A DNA stretch of 16,274 bases from CANJBX01 sp041487815 (GTDB lineage Bacteria; Pseudomonadota; Alphaproteobacteria; Rhizobiales; Xanthobacteraceae). The stretch is from assembly GCA_041487815.1 (NCBI GenBank), contig JBGPOB010000044.1:1-16274 (forward strand), written 5' to 3'. The position numbers and the translations under genes were made by a program. Positions 7,574 through 15,399 of this stretch are shown here, piece by piece. Every line of letters begins with the position of its first letter. Positions within the stretch are counted from its first letter, which is position 1. The notes under the pieces were generated by a model. That model worked only from the letters and a program-made list of their open reading frames with translations, did not search any database and had not been told where the DNA came from.

Positions 7574-7580
7574 AGCTTGT

Positions 7581-7686
7581 AGCCCGGATGAGCGTGGCGA
7601 AAATCGGAGTTAGCTTCCGTTTCGCAAAATGCACCGCAGATTGCCCGGAGGCACCTGAGCTGGATTTCGCCACGCTCATCCGGGCT
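7581..7686. repeat. Long inverted repeat with 24-bp arms
   Basis: The left arm (7581-7605, AGCCCGGATGAGCGTGGCGA…) and right arm (7663-7686, …TCGCCACGCTCATCCGGGCT) are reverse complements apart from one extra A. The loop is 57 bases. The arm resembles the AGCCCGGATG(A/G)AGCG… intergenic repeat known from Bradyrhizobium and relatives. Two head-to-head copies would be a BIME-like pair. It lies just upstream of the exporter operon promoter region. Confidence 0.75.
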
Positions 7687-7721
7687 GCTTGTTGCGATAT
7701 TGCTTGACTTAGCTCAAAGCG

Positions 7722-7765
7722 TTGGGCTGAGCGGCAGCTTATTTATACAATATCCTATCAAGAGA
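7722..7765 (+). promoter_or_regulatory. Candidate promoter and RBS for the exporter operon
   Basis: TACAAT at 7746-7751 is a good -10 match, with TTGGGC at 7722-7727 as a weak -35 (18-base spacer). AAGAGA at 7760-7765 could serve as ribosome binding site for ATG 7775. An upstream in-frame ATG at 7700 would put the promoter inside the gene and delay the membrane anchor, so 7775 is preferred. Confidence 0.3.
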
Positions 7766-7774
7766 TTTCGTTTG

Positions 7775-8938
7775 ATGACCCGCAAGTATCTTTTGCTCTT
7801 GCTCAGTTTGCTTTCGCTGGTCGTTGGCGCCGGGATTGCTTCTTGGGTCATGGTTCTTCGGCCCATCACGGTGCCGATTGCCCGCGCCGAGCACGACGTG
7901 CCGGTTCAGGTTTTTGGCCTGGGAACGGTCGAGGCACGCGTCACCTCCAAGGTTGGCTTCAAGGTTTCCGGCGCGTTGGTCGATGTGCGTGCCGATGTCG
8001 GCGAGCGCGTCGCCAAAGGTGCGGTGCTGGCGCGCCTCGACGACCGCGAGCAGACCGCCCGCGTCGGCAAGGCAAAGGCCGGCGTGCAGCAAGCCGAGGC
8101 CAATCTGCAAAGGGCCAAAGCGAACCTCGACAAGGCCAACGCCAACTACACCAACGCCAAGAGTATCAGCGAGCGCCGCCAAAAGCTGGTGCAGTCAAGC
8201 ATCACTTCGATCGAGTCGGCGGACACTGCGAAAGCGGCAGAGGACGTCGCACATGCGGATGTAAACCTGGCCTCAAGCGATATTCAGGTCGCACTTGCGG
8301 CAATCGCCGATGCCAAGGCTCAGGAAGAACAGGAAAAGGCCACGCTCGATTTCAGTACGCTCACGTCACCCTACGATGCGATGGTGATCGCGCGGCAAAA
8401 GGAACGCGGCTCGGCGCTGGGCGTGGGCGAGCCGGTTCTCACGCTGATCGATCCGAAGACAGTCTGGGTGCTCGCCTACATTGACGAGAGCAAAGCCGGC
8501 GAAATCCGAATCGGCACCAGCGCCCAGATCGTTCTGCGGTCGCTGCCCGGACAGCGTTTTGCAGGACACGTGGCCCGCATCGAGCCTGAAAGCGACCGAG
8601 TCAACGAAGAGCGCAGGGTCCAGATTGCGTTCGACAGCCTGCTCGACGATTTCCACCTTGGTGAGCAGGCGGAAGTCTACATCACGACCACCCGGCTACC
8701 GCAGGCCTTGCTCGTTCCGGAAGCGGCGATCGAGGGCCTCGGTAAGAATCGAGGAACCGTGTGGACCGTCGAAGACGGTCACCTCCAGCAGCGCGATGTG
8801 ATGCTCGGACACCGGCTGCTCGATGGACGTTACGAGATCACTGGCGGTCTGCCGGACAACGCCAGTGTGGTCACCCAATTGCACAGCGGCCGGCGCATCG
8901 GCCGTGCGGTCAAGGTCACCGAAGAGCCACGCGGATGA
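7775..8938 (+). CDS. HlyD/MacA-type membrane fusion protein of an ABC exporter (DevB-like)
   Basis: This 387-residue periplasmic adaptor links an inner-membrane ABC exporter to an outer-membrane channel. An N-terminal membrane anchor (about 5-28) is followed by a biotinyl-lipoyl-like half (about 40-90, GFKVSGALVDVRADVGERV region). A long helical hairpin follows (about 92-190, Ala/Lys/Gln-rich with heptad character), then the second lipoyl half (TLTSPYDAMVIARQKERG) and beta-barrel and membrane-proximal domains to the end. The stop TGA overlaps the permease ATG (ATGA at 8935-8938), so translation is coupled. The gene order adaptor-permease-ATPase matches DevBCA-type exporters. The exported substrate is unknown, and no outer-membrane TolC-like channel gene is adjacent. 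Confidence 0.88.
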   Translation: MTRKYLLLLLSLLSLVVGAGIASWVMVLRPITVPIARAEHDVPVQVFGLGTVEARVTSKVGFKVSGALVDVRADVGERVAKGAVLARLDDREQTARVGKAKAGVQQAEANLQRAKANLDKANANYTNAKSISERRQKLVQSSITSIESADTAKAAEDVAHADVNLASSDIQVALAAIADAKAQEEQEKATLDFSTLTSPYDAMVIARQKERGSALGVGEPVLTLIDPKTVWVLAYIDESKAGEIRIGTSAQIVLRSLPGQRFAGHVARIEPESDRVNEERRVQIAFDSLLDDFHLGEQAEVYITTTRLPQALLVPEAAIEGLGKNRGTVWTVEDGHLQQRDVMLGHRLLDGRYEITGGLPDNASVVTQLHSGRRIGRAVKVTEEPRG

Positions 8939-10080
8939 ATCTGGCGTACCGCGACATCAAGCACAATCTTCTGCGCTTCGTCCTGACCAACTTCGGACTA
9001 AGCCTGCTGCTCGGCATCGTGATAATGATCACCGGTGTCTATGGTGGCCTGATCGACGATGCGCTGCGGCAGGCTCGCGCGGCGAACGCAGATCTCTGGG
9101 TCGTTGAGGCCGGCACCAATGGGCCATTTGCAGAATCATCGCGTATCGCCGGCGACACAAGAGAATTAGTCAGCAGGGTCTATGGCGTAGAACGCGCCGG
9201 CTCGGTCACCTACCAATCGTTGCAGACCGAACTAAAAGGCGCGCCGCTACGCCTCTTCCTCATCGGCTTCGAGCCGGGGCGGCCTGGCGGTCCCCGCAAA
9301 CTCTTAGTCGGGCGCGACATCCTGCGCAGCCACTACGAGATGGTCGTCGACCGTTCCTCCGGGCTTGCGCTTGGTCAGGAAGTCCCTATGGGGACGCACG
9401 ATCACAAGTTTACGGTCGTCGGCCTGATGCGGGACGAACTCACGTCTTCCGGTGACCCTGTGGCCTACATCACCTTGCGCGATGCGCAAAAATTGCAGTT
9501 TGAGCTCGCACCGCCGGCCGCGCGGCGAGAGGTTGCGCGCGGCGGGGCGTCGGAAACGAACGATCAGATCAATGCCGTTATCGCCAAGGTGTCGCCCTAC
9601 GTCCCCATTACAGAAGTCGCTGCCGCGCTTTCGCGCTGGAAGCACCTCACGACGCTTACACAAGTGCAGCAGGAAACGCTGTTAAGTCAGTTCGTCATCG
9701 AGAAGGCACGCAAGCAGCAGGCTCTCATCATGATACTGCTGGTGATCGTGTCGGCGGTGATCATTGCCTTGATCGTCTACACGCTGACGATGGACAAGGT
9801 GCGCTCGATCGCCACGCTCAAGTTCGTCGGCGCGCCGGATCGGACCATTGTCGGCCTCATCGTCCAACAGGCGCTGTCGATGGGGTTGTTTGGTTTTTCC
9901 GTCGGGTTGGCGCTGGTGCTTATCTTCCAGCCCTATTTTCCACGGCGGCTGGTGCTGGAACCCGAGAATGTCGCAATCGTGTTCGCCATCACGATTGTGG
10001 TTTGTCTTGCGGCCAGCAGCCTCGGGGTCCGGCTCGCGCTCAAGGTGGACCCGGCTGCGGCGCTCGCAACGTCAGGGTGA
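8935..10080 (+). CDS. ABC exporter permease, FtsX/MacB superfamily (DevC-like)
   Basis: This 381-residue inner-membrane permease has four predicted helices, at about 12-34, 262-286, 308-332 and 346-368. A large periplasmic domain (about 40-255) lies between the first and second. This is the MacB/LolC/DevC topology used by exporters that work by mechanotransmission with a periplasmic adaptor. The C-terminal FtsX-type region carries KVRSIATLKFVGAPDRTIV at about 288-306, the typical loop that contacts the ATPase. The start ATG overlaps the adaptor's stop by four bases, and the ATPase starts four bases after this stop. The periplasmic domain is smaller than in MacB proper and there is no fused ATPase, which favours the split DevC-like type. 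Confidence 0.88.
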   Translation: MNLAYRDIKHNLLRFVLTNFGLSLLLGIVIMITGVYGGLIDDALRQARAANADLWVVEAGTNGPFAESSRIAGDTRELVSRVYGVERAGSVTYQSLQTELKGAPLRLFLIGFEPGRPGGPRKLLVGRDILRSHYEMVVDRSSGLALGQEVPMGTHDHKFTVVGLMRDELTSSGDPVAYITLRDAQKLQFELAPPAARREVARGGASETNDQINAVIAKVSPYVPITEVAAALSRWKHLTTLTQVQQETLLSQFVIEKARKQQALIMILLVIVSAVIIALIVYTLTMDKVRSIATLKFVGAPDRTIVGLIVQQALSMGLFGFSVGLALVLIFQPYFPRRLVLEPENVAIVFAITIVVCLAASSLGVRLALKVDPAAALATSG

Positions 10081-10084
10081 GACA

Positions 10085-10855
10085 ATGGCGGCGGCGACCA
10101 AACAATCCGCAGTCGTGCGTGTCGAAAACCTGTCCAAGCATTTTGGCGCGGGCGCGGCGCGGGTTGATGCCCTGCTCGACATCGGTCTGGAGGTCTATCC
10201 CGGACAGGTCGTCGGTCTCATGGGGCCGAGCGGCTCGGGCAAGACCACGCTGCTCAACTGCATCGCCTGCATTCTGGAGCCGAGCAGCGGGCGCGTGACG
10301 CTCGACGGCGAGGTGGTCTATGACGATCACTGGCTGAGGGCCGACCTGCGTCGGTTGCGACTCGACAAAGTCGGCTTCATTTTCCAGTATCCCAATCTGC
10401 TCCCGTTCCTCGACGCCACCGACAATGTTGCCGTGGTGCTCCATCTTGCGGGGTTTGGCGCTGCCGCCGCGCGCTCCCGCGCCATCGATTTGCTCAACTA
10501 TCTCGAAGTCGGTCACCGCAAGCATGCCACACCCGCACAGCTCTCCGGCGGTGAGGCGCAGCGGGTGGCAATTGCTCGTGCGCTTGCCAACCGTCCCCGC
10601 ATTATTCTCGCCGATGAGCCGACCGCGCCGCTTGATTCGCAGCGCGCCAAGATCGTCATGGACCTGCTGCGCAAGATTGCCATCGATCAAAGCGCCGCGA
10701 TCATTTGCGTCACGCATGACGAGATGATTCTCGATCGGTTTGATCGAATTTTCCGGCTGCGCGACGGCCGACTTGTGAGCGAGACTGCTGCCGGCGATCT
10801 CCCTCGTTCTGAGACTGCAGGTGCCTGCGCCGTGGCCTATCCCCTCAATGGGTAA
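10085..10855 (+). CDS. ABC exporter ATP-binding protein (DevA/LolD/MacB-like)
   Basis: This 256-residue cytoplasmic ATPase powers the exporter encoded by the two preceding genes. All motifs are visible: Walker A GPSGSGKTT at 47-55, Q-loop Q101, signature LSGGE at 153-157, Walker B IILADE at 173-178 followed by the D-loop PLDS, and switch His211 in VTHD. The family usually has TSALD or TGNLD at the D-loop; here it is TAPLD. AGGG within the end of the permease gene (10074-10077) can act as ribosome binding site, and the four-base gap indicates an operon. The last 25 residues beyond the ABC fold look poorly conserved. Confidence 0.92.
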   Translation: MAAATKQSAVVRVENLSKHFGAGAARVDALLDIGLEVYPGQVVGLMGPSGSGKTTLLNCIACILEPSSGRVTLDGEVVYDDHWLRADLRRLRLDKVGFIFQYPNLLPFLDATDNVAVVLHLAGFGAAAARSRAIDLLNYLEVGHRKHATPAQLSGGEAQRVAIARALANRPRIILADEPTAPLDSQRAKIVMDLLRKIAIDQSAAIICVTHDEMILDRFDRIFRLRDGRLVSETAAGDLPRSETAGACAVAYPLNG

Positions 10856-11099
10856 TGTCAATTAACCCGTAGGCGTCCGCCTAGGTCTCAAGATCGGTTT
10901 CTGGCAAGCCGGCCAACCGCGCGTTTAAGCGCACGGCCGCAGCCGCGCATTGACCGGCCACGGACACATTGTTGGCGAGCCGCCGTCGAAAAGCTTTTCA
11001 GGATGCTATTCATCGGGATGCTATTTCTCGTCCGCATCCGACGGCCTCCAGTGCCCCACCCCTTCCCGCCCTCATCTCCGCGCGCTATCGATTGACGCC
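10856..11099. other. Intergenic region between exporter operon and nadQ-like gene
   Basis: This 244-base region starts with a small perfect inverted repeat (TAGGCG/CGCCTA, 10870-10883) that has almost no loop and no T-tract, so it is a poor terminator candidate. Most of the rest is the right copy of the flanking repeat. GGATGCTATT occurs twice (near 11001 and 11016). No promoter for the downstream gene could be defined. Confidence 0.5.
10908..11044 (+). repeat. Flanking repeat block, right copy
   Basis: Diverged direct copy of 7438-7573 (landmarks given there). Relative to the left copy it has a one-base insertion near 10995. Correcting for that, both encode a similar hydrophobic stretch (left TLLIGMLY, right MLFIGMLF), as if both came from a small former coding sequence. 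Confidence 0.6.
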
Positions 11100-12065
11100 A
11101 TGCCCACTCCCCGCACCGAAATCGAAATCGGCCTCACCGCGGCGATCGTCTCGGTGCGCGACGGCGAGCCGCAGATTCTCGTCGCCGGCGGCGGAGAGCC
11201 GCGCGCGGGGCTGCCGTTCGGGCCGTTCGATCCGCTCGCCCACCACACGTTCGAGATCGGGCTGCGCGCCTGGGTCAAGGCGCAGACCACGCTCGCGGTC
11301 GGCTACGTCGAGCAGCTCTATACGTTCGGCGATCGCGGCCGCCACGCCACCGCCGTCGACCGCGACCCCCATGTCGTCTCGATCGGCTATCTCGCGCTCA
11401 CGCGCATGCCCGACAACCTCGCCGCGCTGCGCGCCGCCGGCGCGGAGTTCGAGCCGTGGTATCGCTTCTTTCCGTGGGAGGACTGGCGCGGCGGCAGGCC
11501 CGCGATCCTCGACCGCGAGATCGCGCCGGCGCTGGCGCAATGGGCGCGCGAAGCCGACGCGCCGGCGCGTCCGCTCAGCCGTCGCGAACGGCTGCGGCTG
11601 TGCTTTGCCGCCGGCGGCTTTGCCTGGGACGAGGAGAAGACGCTCGACCGCTACGAACTCCTGTATGAAGCCGGCCTCATCGAAGAGGCGTTGCGCGACG
11701 GCCGCGCGGCGGCGCGGGCGCGAAAAAAATTGCCGAAGCTCGGCGAAGCGATGCGCTTCGACCATCGCCGCATCCTCGCCACCGCCATCGCGCGGCTGCG
11801 CGCCAAATTGAAATACCGCCCGGTGATTTTTGAATTGATGGATGCGCAGTTCACCTTGACGGCGTTGCAGAACACCGTCGAGGCGATTTCGGGCCGCCAC
11901 CTGCACAAGCAGAATTTCCGCCGCCTGGTCGAGACCGCGGCGCTGGTCGAGCCGACCGGCGAGACCTCGACCGCGACCGGCGGACGGCCGGCGGCGTTGT
12001 TCCGCTTCCGCCGCGAGGTCATCCAGGAACGCCCGGCGCCCGGGTTGCGCCTCGGCGCGCTCTGA
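11100..12065 (+). CDS. nadQ: NadQ-like NAD-biosynthesis regulator (degenerate Nudix + winged helix)
   Basis: This 321-residue protein combines an N-terminal Nudix-like fold (about 6-160) with a C-terminal winged helix (about 225-305). The latter carries FTLTALQ…GRHLHKQNFRRL and TGGRPAALFRF, the pattern of NrtR-type DNA-binding domains. The Nudix box (GX5EX7REUXEEXGU) should fall around residues 38-68, but its catalytic glutamates are missing (FEIGLRAWVKAQ region). It probably senses a nucleotide such as an NAD-related ligand rather than hydrolysing it. NadQ proteins of Alphaproteobacteria have this layout and are described as regulators of NAD biosynthesis. No nad genes lie in the window, so its targets are elsewhere. 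ATG 11100 fits the start of the conserved domain; no strong ribosome binding site precedes it. GC content is markedly higher than in the c-di-GMP locus. Confidence 0.75.
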   Translation: MPTPRTEIEIGLTAAIVSVRDGEPQILVAGGGEPRAGLPFGPFDPLAHHTFEIGLRAWVKAQTTLAVGYVEQLYTFGDRGRHATAVDRDPHVVSIGYLALTRMPDNLAALRAAGAEFEPWYRFFPWEDWRGGRPAILDREIAPALAQWAREADAPARPLSRRERLRLCFAAGGFAWDEEKTLDRYELLYEAGLIEEALRDGRAAARARKKLPKLGEAMRFDHRRILATAIARLRAKLKYRPVIFELMDAQFTLTALQNTVEAISGRHLHKQNFRRLVETAALVEPTGETSTATGGRPAALFRFRREVIQERPAPGLRLGAL

Positions 12066-12590
12066 CGGCGCGCGCTCTCGCCGCGCGCGGTCGGGCGGCG
12101 GTGGAGCGGCGCGCCCCGGCGTCGAAGCGCGGTGGAACGGCGGCGGAGCGGCGGCGGAGCGGCGCGCTCCGGCGGTGGAGCGCGGTGGAGCGGCGGCGGA
12201 GCGGCGCGCTCCGGCTTCGGTGCGCGGCGGAGCAGCCGGAGCGGGCGGAGCAGGCGCAACCGCGCCGGGCTATCGGCATGGCGGCGCGTGACCGGCGTCG
12301 GAGCGCAGCAGAGCAGCGCGGAGCGGCGCGCTCCGACGGCGGAACGCGGTGGAGCGGCGGCAGAGCGGCGGCGGAGCAGCACGCTCCGGCGTCGGTACGC
12401 GGCGGAGCAGGTGGAGCAGGTGGAGCCGCGCCGAGCGTCGGTGGAGCGGCGGCGGCTTGGCGTCGCCAGCACCGGCGTCGTATCCGCCGGCGCCACGGTC
12501 GTCGGCGTCGAACGCAGCCGGACGTCGCAAGCGGTGCGCGCAACCTGCTAGCATCGGCCCGGATTCGGGAGGCGCATCGGGGGACGCACC
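12066..12590. repeat. GC-rich array of short inverted repeats, no convincing gene
   Basis: This 525-base spacer is built largely from GGAGCGGCGG and CGCTCCGGCG words. A GGAGCG-GCG-CGCTCC hairpin (15 bases) occurs exactly at 12156-12170, 12198-12212 and 12320-12334. Variants lie at 12103-12117 and 12373-12387. After each one comes a related segment (GGCGTCGGTGCGCGGTGGAG-like). Spacing between successive hairpins is 53, 42, 122 and 53 bases. Several frames are open on both strands only because the unit lacks stop codons; their translations are Arg/Ala/Ser low-complexity. The last 100 bases are non-repetitive and include GGGGGA upstream of the next start. Confidence 0.75.
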
Positions 12591-15386
12591 ATGGACGGCT
12601 TGGCCGCGCTGCTGATTCCGCTGGCGATCGCCTATTTCGCCGCCCCCTTCGTCGCCTTGTTCATGGCCCTCGGCAACCGCACCCGCGCACGCGAATTGCA
12701 TAGCCGGATCAATGACCTGGAACGCAGGCTGAACGCCGCACTGACGGCGGCGCCGTCGCCCGGCGCGGTGCCCGGCCCGCCGCCGCCAATGCGAGAAAGT
12801 GCGCCAACACCGGATGTTTCGCCGCCAATTGGGGTGCCCCCGGTTGCGGCGCCGCCCGCGCCCGCGCCGGTTTCCGCCGCAATTCCAGAGCCTTCGCCCA
12901 CGCCGGCGCGCACGCCCGCGGAAACCGCGGCGCGCGTTGCCGCCGCCATGGTGCCGCCGCGCGCCCCGCCGCCCTGGCGTGGCGAGAGCCTCGAACAGGC
13001 GGTCGGCACGCGCTGGGTGGTGTGGGTCGGCGGCGTCGCCTTGGCGCTCGGCGGCGTCTTTCTCGTCAGCTACGCCATCGAACAGGGCCTGATCGGCCCG
13101 CGCGTGCGCATCGCGCTCGCCTCGCTCCTCGCCATCGCGTTGATTGCGCTCGGGGAATGGACGCGCCGCAACGAACAGCTTTCCGGCTTCGTCGGCGTGC
13201 CGTCAGCCCATGTGCCGAGCATTCTCACCGCCGTCGGAACCACCATTGCCTTCGCAACCGTCTATGCAGCGTTCGCGCTCTACGCGCTGATCGGGCCGAT
13301 GGCGGCGTTTATCCTGCTCGGGTTCGTCGCGATTGCGACGCTGGCCGCCGCGCTGCTGCACGGCCCGGCGCTGGCCGCGCTTGGCCTGGTCGGCGCCGAA
13401 GTTGTGCCGTTGCTTGTCTCCACTGAGGAGCCAACCTATTGGGCGCTCTATATTTATCTGGCCGTGGTGACCGCTGCGGCACTCGCGCTGGCGCGGGTGC
13501 GGCTGTGGCGCTGGCTGGCGCTGACGGCGGTCGTGGCCGGCGTGCTGTGGGCCCTGCCCGATATCGACGCCGCCGCAACCAACGTATTGGCGCCGCACGC
13601 CTTTCACATCGTCGTCTCGTTCGCGCTGGTCGCCCTGCTGGTGGTTGCCGGCTTCATGCTGGGACCGGATATCGACGATGGCGTCATCGATGCCGTTTCG
13701 TCTGGCACGCTGTCGGCATTCGTGCTGGTCGCCGCGCTCTCGGTCGTTTCCGTGCACCATGACGCGCTATCGCTCGCTGCTTTCACGTTCGTTGTGGTCG
13801 CGACGGTGGGCGTCGCGTGGTGCGCGGAATCGGCCGCCGCGGCGGTGCCCGCGGCGGCGCTGCTCAGCGCCCTGGTCATGGCCGCATTCGCCGCCGAGCG
13901 CGAAATCGTGCAACTGCTGGCGCCCGGCGGCGCGTCCGCCGGTGCCGGCGGGCCGGAGCCGAGCGCGGCCAACGTCACGCTGCATCTCGTATTGGGATCC
14001 GGATTGGCCGCGCTGTTCGGCGGGGTGGGCTTTGCTGCGCAGGGCCGCTCAAGCCGCGCAGAAGCGCCGATGTGCTGGGCGGCGGCGAGTGTGTTCGCGC
14101 CGCTCGCAATCCTCGCCGCGCTCTACTACCGCATCGCAGGTTTCGAGCGCTCGTTTCCATTTGCCGCGCTCGCCGTCTTACTCGCCGCCCTGTTTACGGT
14201 CGCAACCGAAACATTGAACAAGCGGCCGCCACGGCCCGGCAGCGCCGCCGCGCAGGCGATCTACGCGACCGGCGCCGTCGCGGCGCTCGCGCTCGCGCTC
14301 ACGTTGGCGCTCGAAAAAGGCTGGCTGACGATCGCGCTGACGCTGACGGCCTTCGGTGTTGCCTGGGTCGAGCGTGGGCGCGCCCTGCCCGCTTTACGCT
14401 GGCTTGCCGGCCTCATCGTTGTGGTGGTGATCGCGCGCATCGCCTGGGAGCCACGCATCGTCGGCGATGACGTAGGAACGACGCCGATCTTCAACTGGCT
14501 CCTCTATGGCTACGGCATCCCGGCGCTGGCGTTCTGGGCCGGCGGCCATTTGCTACGCAAGCGCGCCGACGATGTGCCGGCACGCATGGTCGATGCCGCC
14601 GCGATCCTGTTCACGGTGCTGCTGGCGACGCTCGAAATTCGGCACTACGTGCACAATGGCAACATCTATCGCGTGTCCAGCGGGCTGACCGAAATCGCCC
14701 TGCAGGTCTGTGTCGGTCTCGCGATGACCATCGGCCTCGAACGCGTGCGTGCGCGCACCGGCAGTATCGTGCACGACATCGGCGCCATGGTCGTCGCAGC
14801 CATCACGCTTGCCGGCATCGTGTTCGGACTGACGCTCGCGCAAAATCCGCTGGTCACCGGCGCGCCGGTGGGTCCGGCGTTTATCAACCTCGTGCTGCTG
14901 GGATACGGGTTGCCAGCTGGACTGGCGATCGTGCTGGCCTTGATGGCGCGCGAGACGCGCCCGATTCAGTACCGCGTCATCGCGGCGATCGCCGCCGTCG
15001 CGCTGTCACTCCTCTATCTCACGCTGGAAACGACGCGGTTGTTCCAGGGGCCGGTGTTGACGGCGAACCGGGTCAGCGAAGCGCAGCAATACACTTACTC
15101 CGCGGTCTGGCTGGTCTATGGCGTGGCATTGCTGGTGGCGGGATTGTTGCTGCCGTCGAAACCCGCGCGCATTGCGTCGGGCGCGGTGATCCTGCTGACC
15201 GTGCTCAAGGTGTTTCTGATCGACATGGCGGATCTCGCCGGCATCTGGCGGGCGCTGTCGTTCATCGGGCTGGGCGTCGTGCTGATCGGGATCGGTTATC
15301 TCTATCAGCGCCTGCTGTTCCCGACGCGCGCGGTAGCCGGCGCAACGCCGCCGGCGCCCGATGCGCCGGCGCCCGTTTCGAGGTAA
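12591..15386 (+). CDS. DUF2339 family polytopic membrane protein
   Basis: This 931-residue integral membrane protein of unknown function matches DUF2339 by its layout. It has one N-terminal helix (about 5-26), a short coiled-coil-like segment (RELHSRINDLERRLNAAL, 34-51) and a Pro/Ala-rich linker (52-128). From about residue 137, at WVVWVGGVALALGGVFLVSY, roughly two dozen or more hydrophobic helices run to near the end. The C-terminal AGIWRALSFIGLGVVLIGIGYLYQR segment is also typical. GGGGGA seven bases ahead of ATG 12591 supports the start. The family is sometimes assumed to act in the cell envelope, but no biochemical role can be read from the sequence. The neighbours are on opposite strands or unrelated, so no operon is evident. 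Confidence 0.88.
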   Translation: MDGLAALLIPLAIAYFAAPFVALFMALGNRTRARELHSRINDLERRLNAALTAAPSPGAVPGPPPPMRESAPTPDVSPPIGVPPVAAPPAPAPVSAAIPEPSPTPARTPAETAARVAAAMVPPRAPPPWRGESLEQAVGTRWVVWVGGVALALGGVFLVSYAIEQGLIGPRVRIALASLLAIALIALGEWTRRNEQLSGFVGVPSAHVPSILTAVGTTIAFATVYAAFALYALIGPMAAFILLGFVAIATLAAALLHGPALAALGLVGAEVVPLLVSTEEPTYWALYIYLAVVTAAALALARVRLWRWLALTAVVAGVLWALPDIDAAATNVLAPHAFHIVVSFALVALLVVAGFMLGPDIDDGVIDAVSSGTLSAFVLVAALSVVSVHHDALSLAAFTFVVVATVGVAWCAESAAAAVPAAALLSALVMAAFAAEREIVQLLAPGGASAGAGGPEPSAANVTLHLVLGSGLAALFGGVGFAAQGRSSRAEAPMCWAAASVFAPLAILAALYYRIAGFERSFPFAALAVLLAALFTVATETLNKRPPRPGSAAAQAIYATGAVAALALALTLALEKGWLTIALTLTAFGVAWVERGRALPALRWLAGLIVVVVIARIAWEPRIVGDDVGTTPIFNWLLYGYGIPALAFWAGGHLLRKRADDVPARMVDAAAILFTVLLATLEIRHYVHNGNIYRVSSGLTEIALQVCVGLAMTIGLERVRARTGSIVHDIGAMVVAAITLAGIVFGLTLAQNPLVTGAPVGPAFINLVLLGYGLPAGLAIVLALMARETRPIQYRVIAAIAAVALSLLYLTLETTRLFQGPVLTANRVSEAQQYTYSAVWLVYGVALLVAGLLLPSKPARIASGAVILLTVLKVFLIDMADLAGIWRALSFIGLGVVLIGIGYLYQRLLFPTRAVAGATPPAPDAPAPVSR

Positions 15387-15399
15387 ACGCGGGAACTTT

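Larger units (their letters stand above)
7172..7774. other. Repeat-rich intergenic region without a convincing gene
   Basis: About 600 bases separate the c-di-GMP gene from the exporter operon. The region holds a 47-base palindrome (7257-7303), a 43-base block shared with 1131-1173 (7369-7411), a block shared with 10908-11044 (7438-7573), a long inverted repeat (7581-7605 and 7663-7686) and a possible promoter (7722-7751). A 66-codon open frame at 7413-7613 lies entirely inside the repeats and is not called. A short hairpin (GCACC/GGTGC, 7199-7213) follows the upstream gene but lacks a T-tract. Confidence 0.7.

Noticed and set aside
7413..7613. 66-codon frame in the exporter upstream region
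   Set aside because: It lies inside dispersed repeats, has no ribosome binding site, and the right-hand copy is frameshifted. Recorded as a possible gene remnant only.
7704..7751. Promoter with TTGACT at 7704-7709 as -35
   Set aside because: The distance to TACAAT or TATACA is more than 30 bases, far beyond the normal spacer.
10870..10883. Intrinsic terminator after the exporter operon
   Set aside because: The inverted repeat has a two-base centre, a short stem and no following T-tract.
11085..11906. 273-codon minus-strand frame opposite the nadQ-like gene
   Set aside because: Arg/Ala-rich shadow of a recognisable plus-strand protein.
12100..12450. CRISPR array
   Set aside because: Units are not separated by unique spacers of constant length, spacing is irregular, and no cas genes are near.
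12101..12703. Open frames on both strands in the GC-rich spacer (also 11651-12496 minus)
   Set aside because: They are open only because the repeat unit lacks stop codons. Products are low-complexity Arg/Ala/Ser, and several frames are equally open.
13817..14470. 217-codon plus-strand frame within the DUF2339 gene
   Set aside because: Out-of-frame shadow; the membrane-protein frame continues through it with hydrophobic helices.
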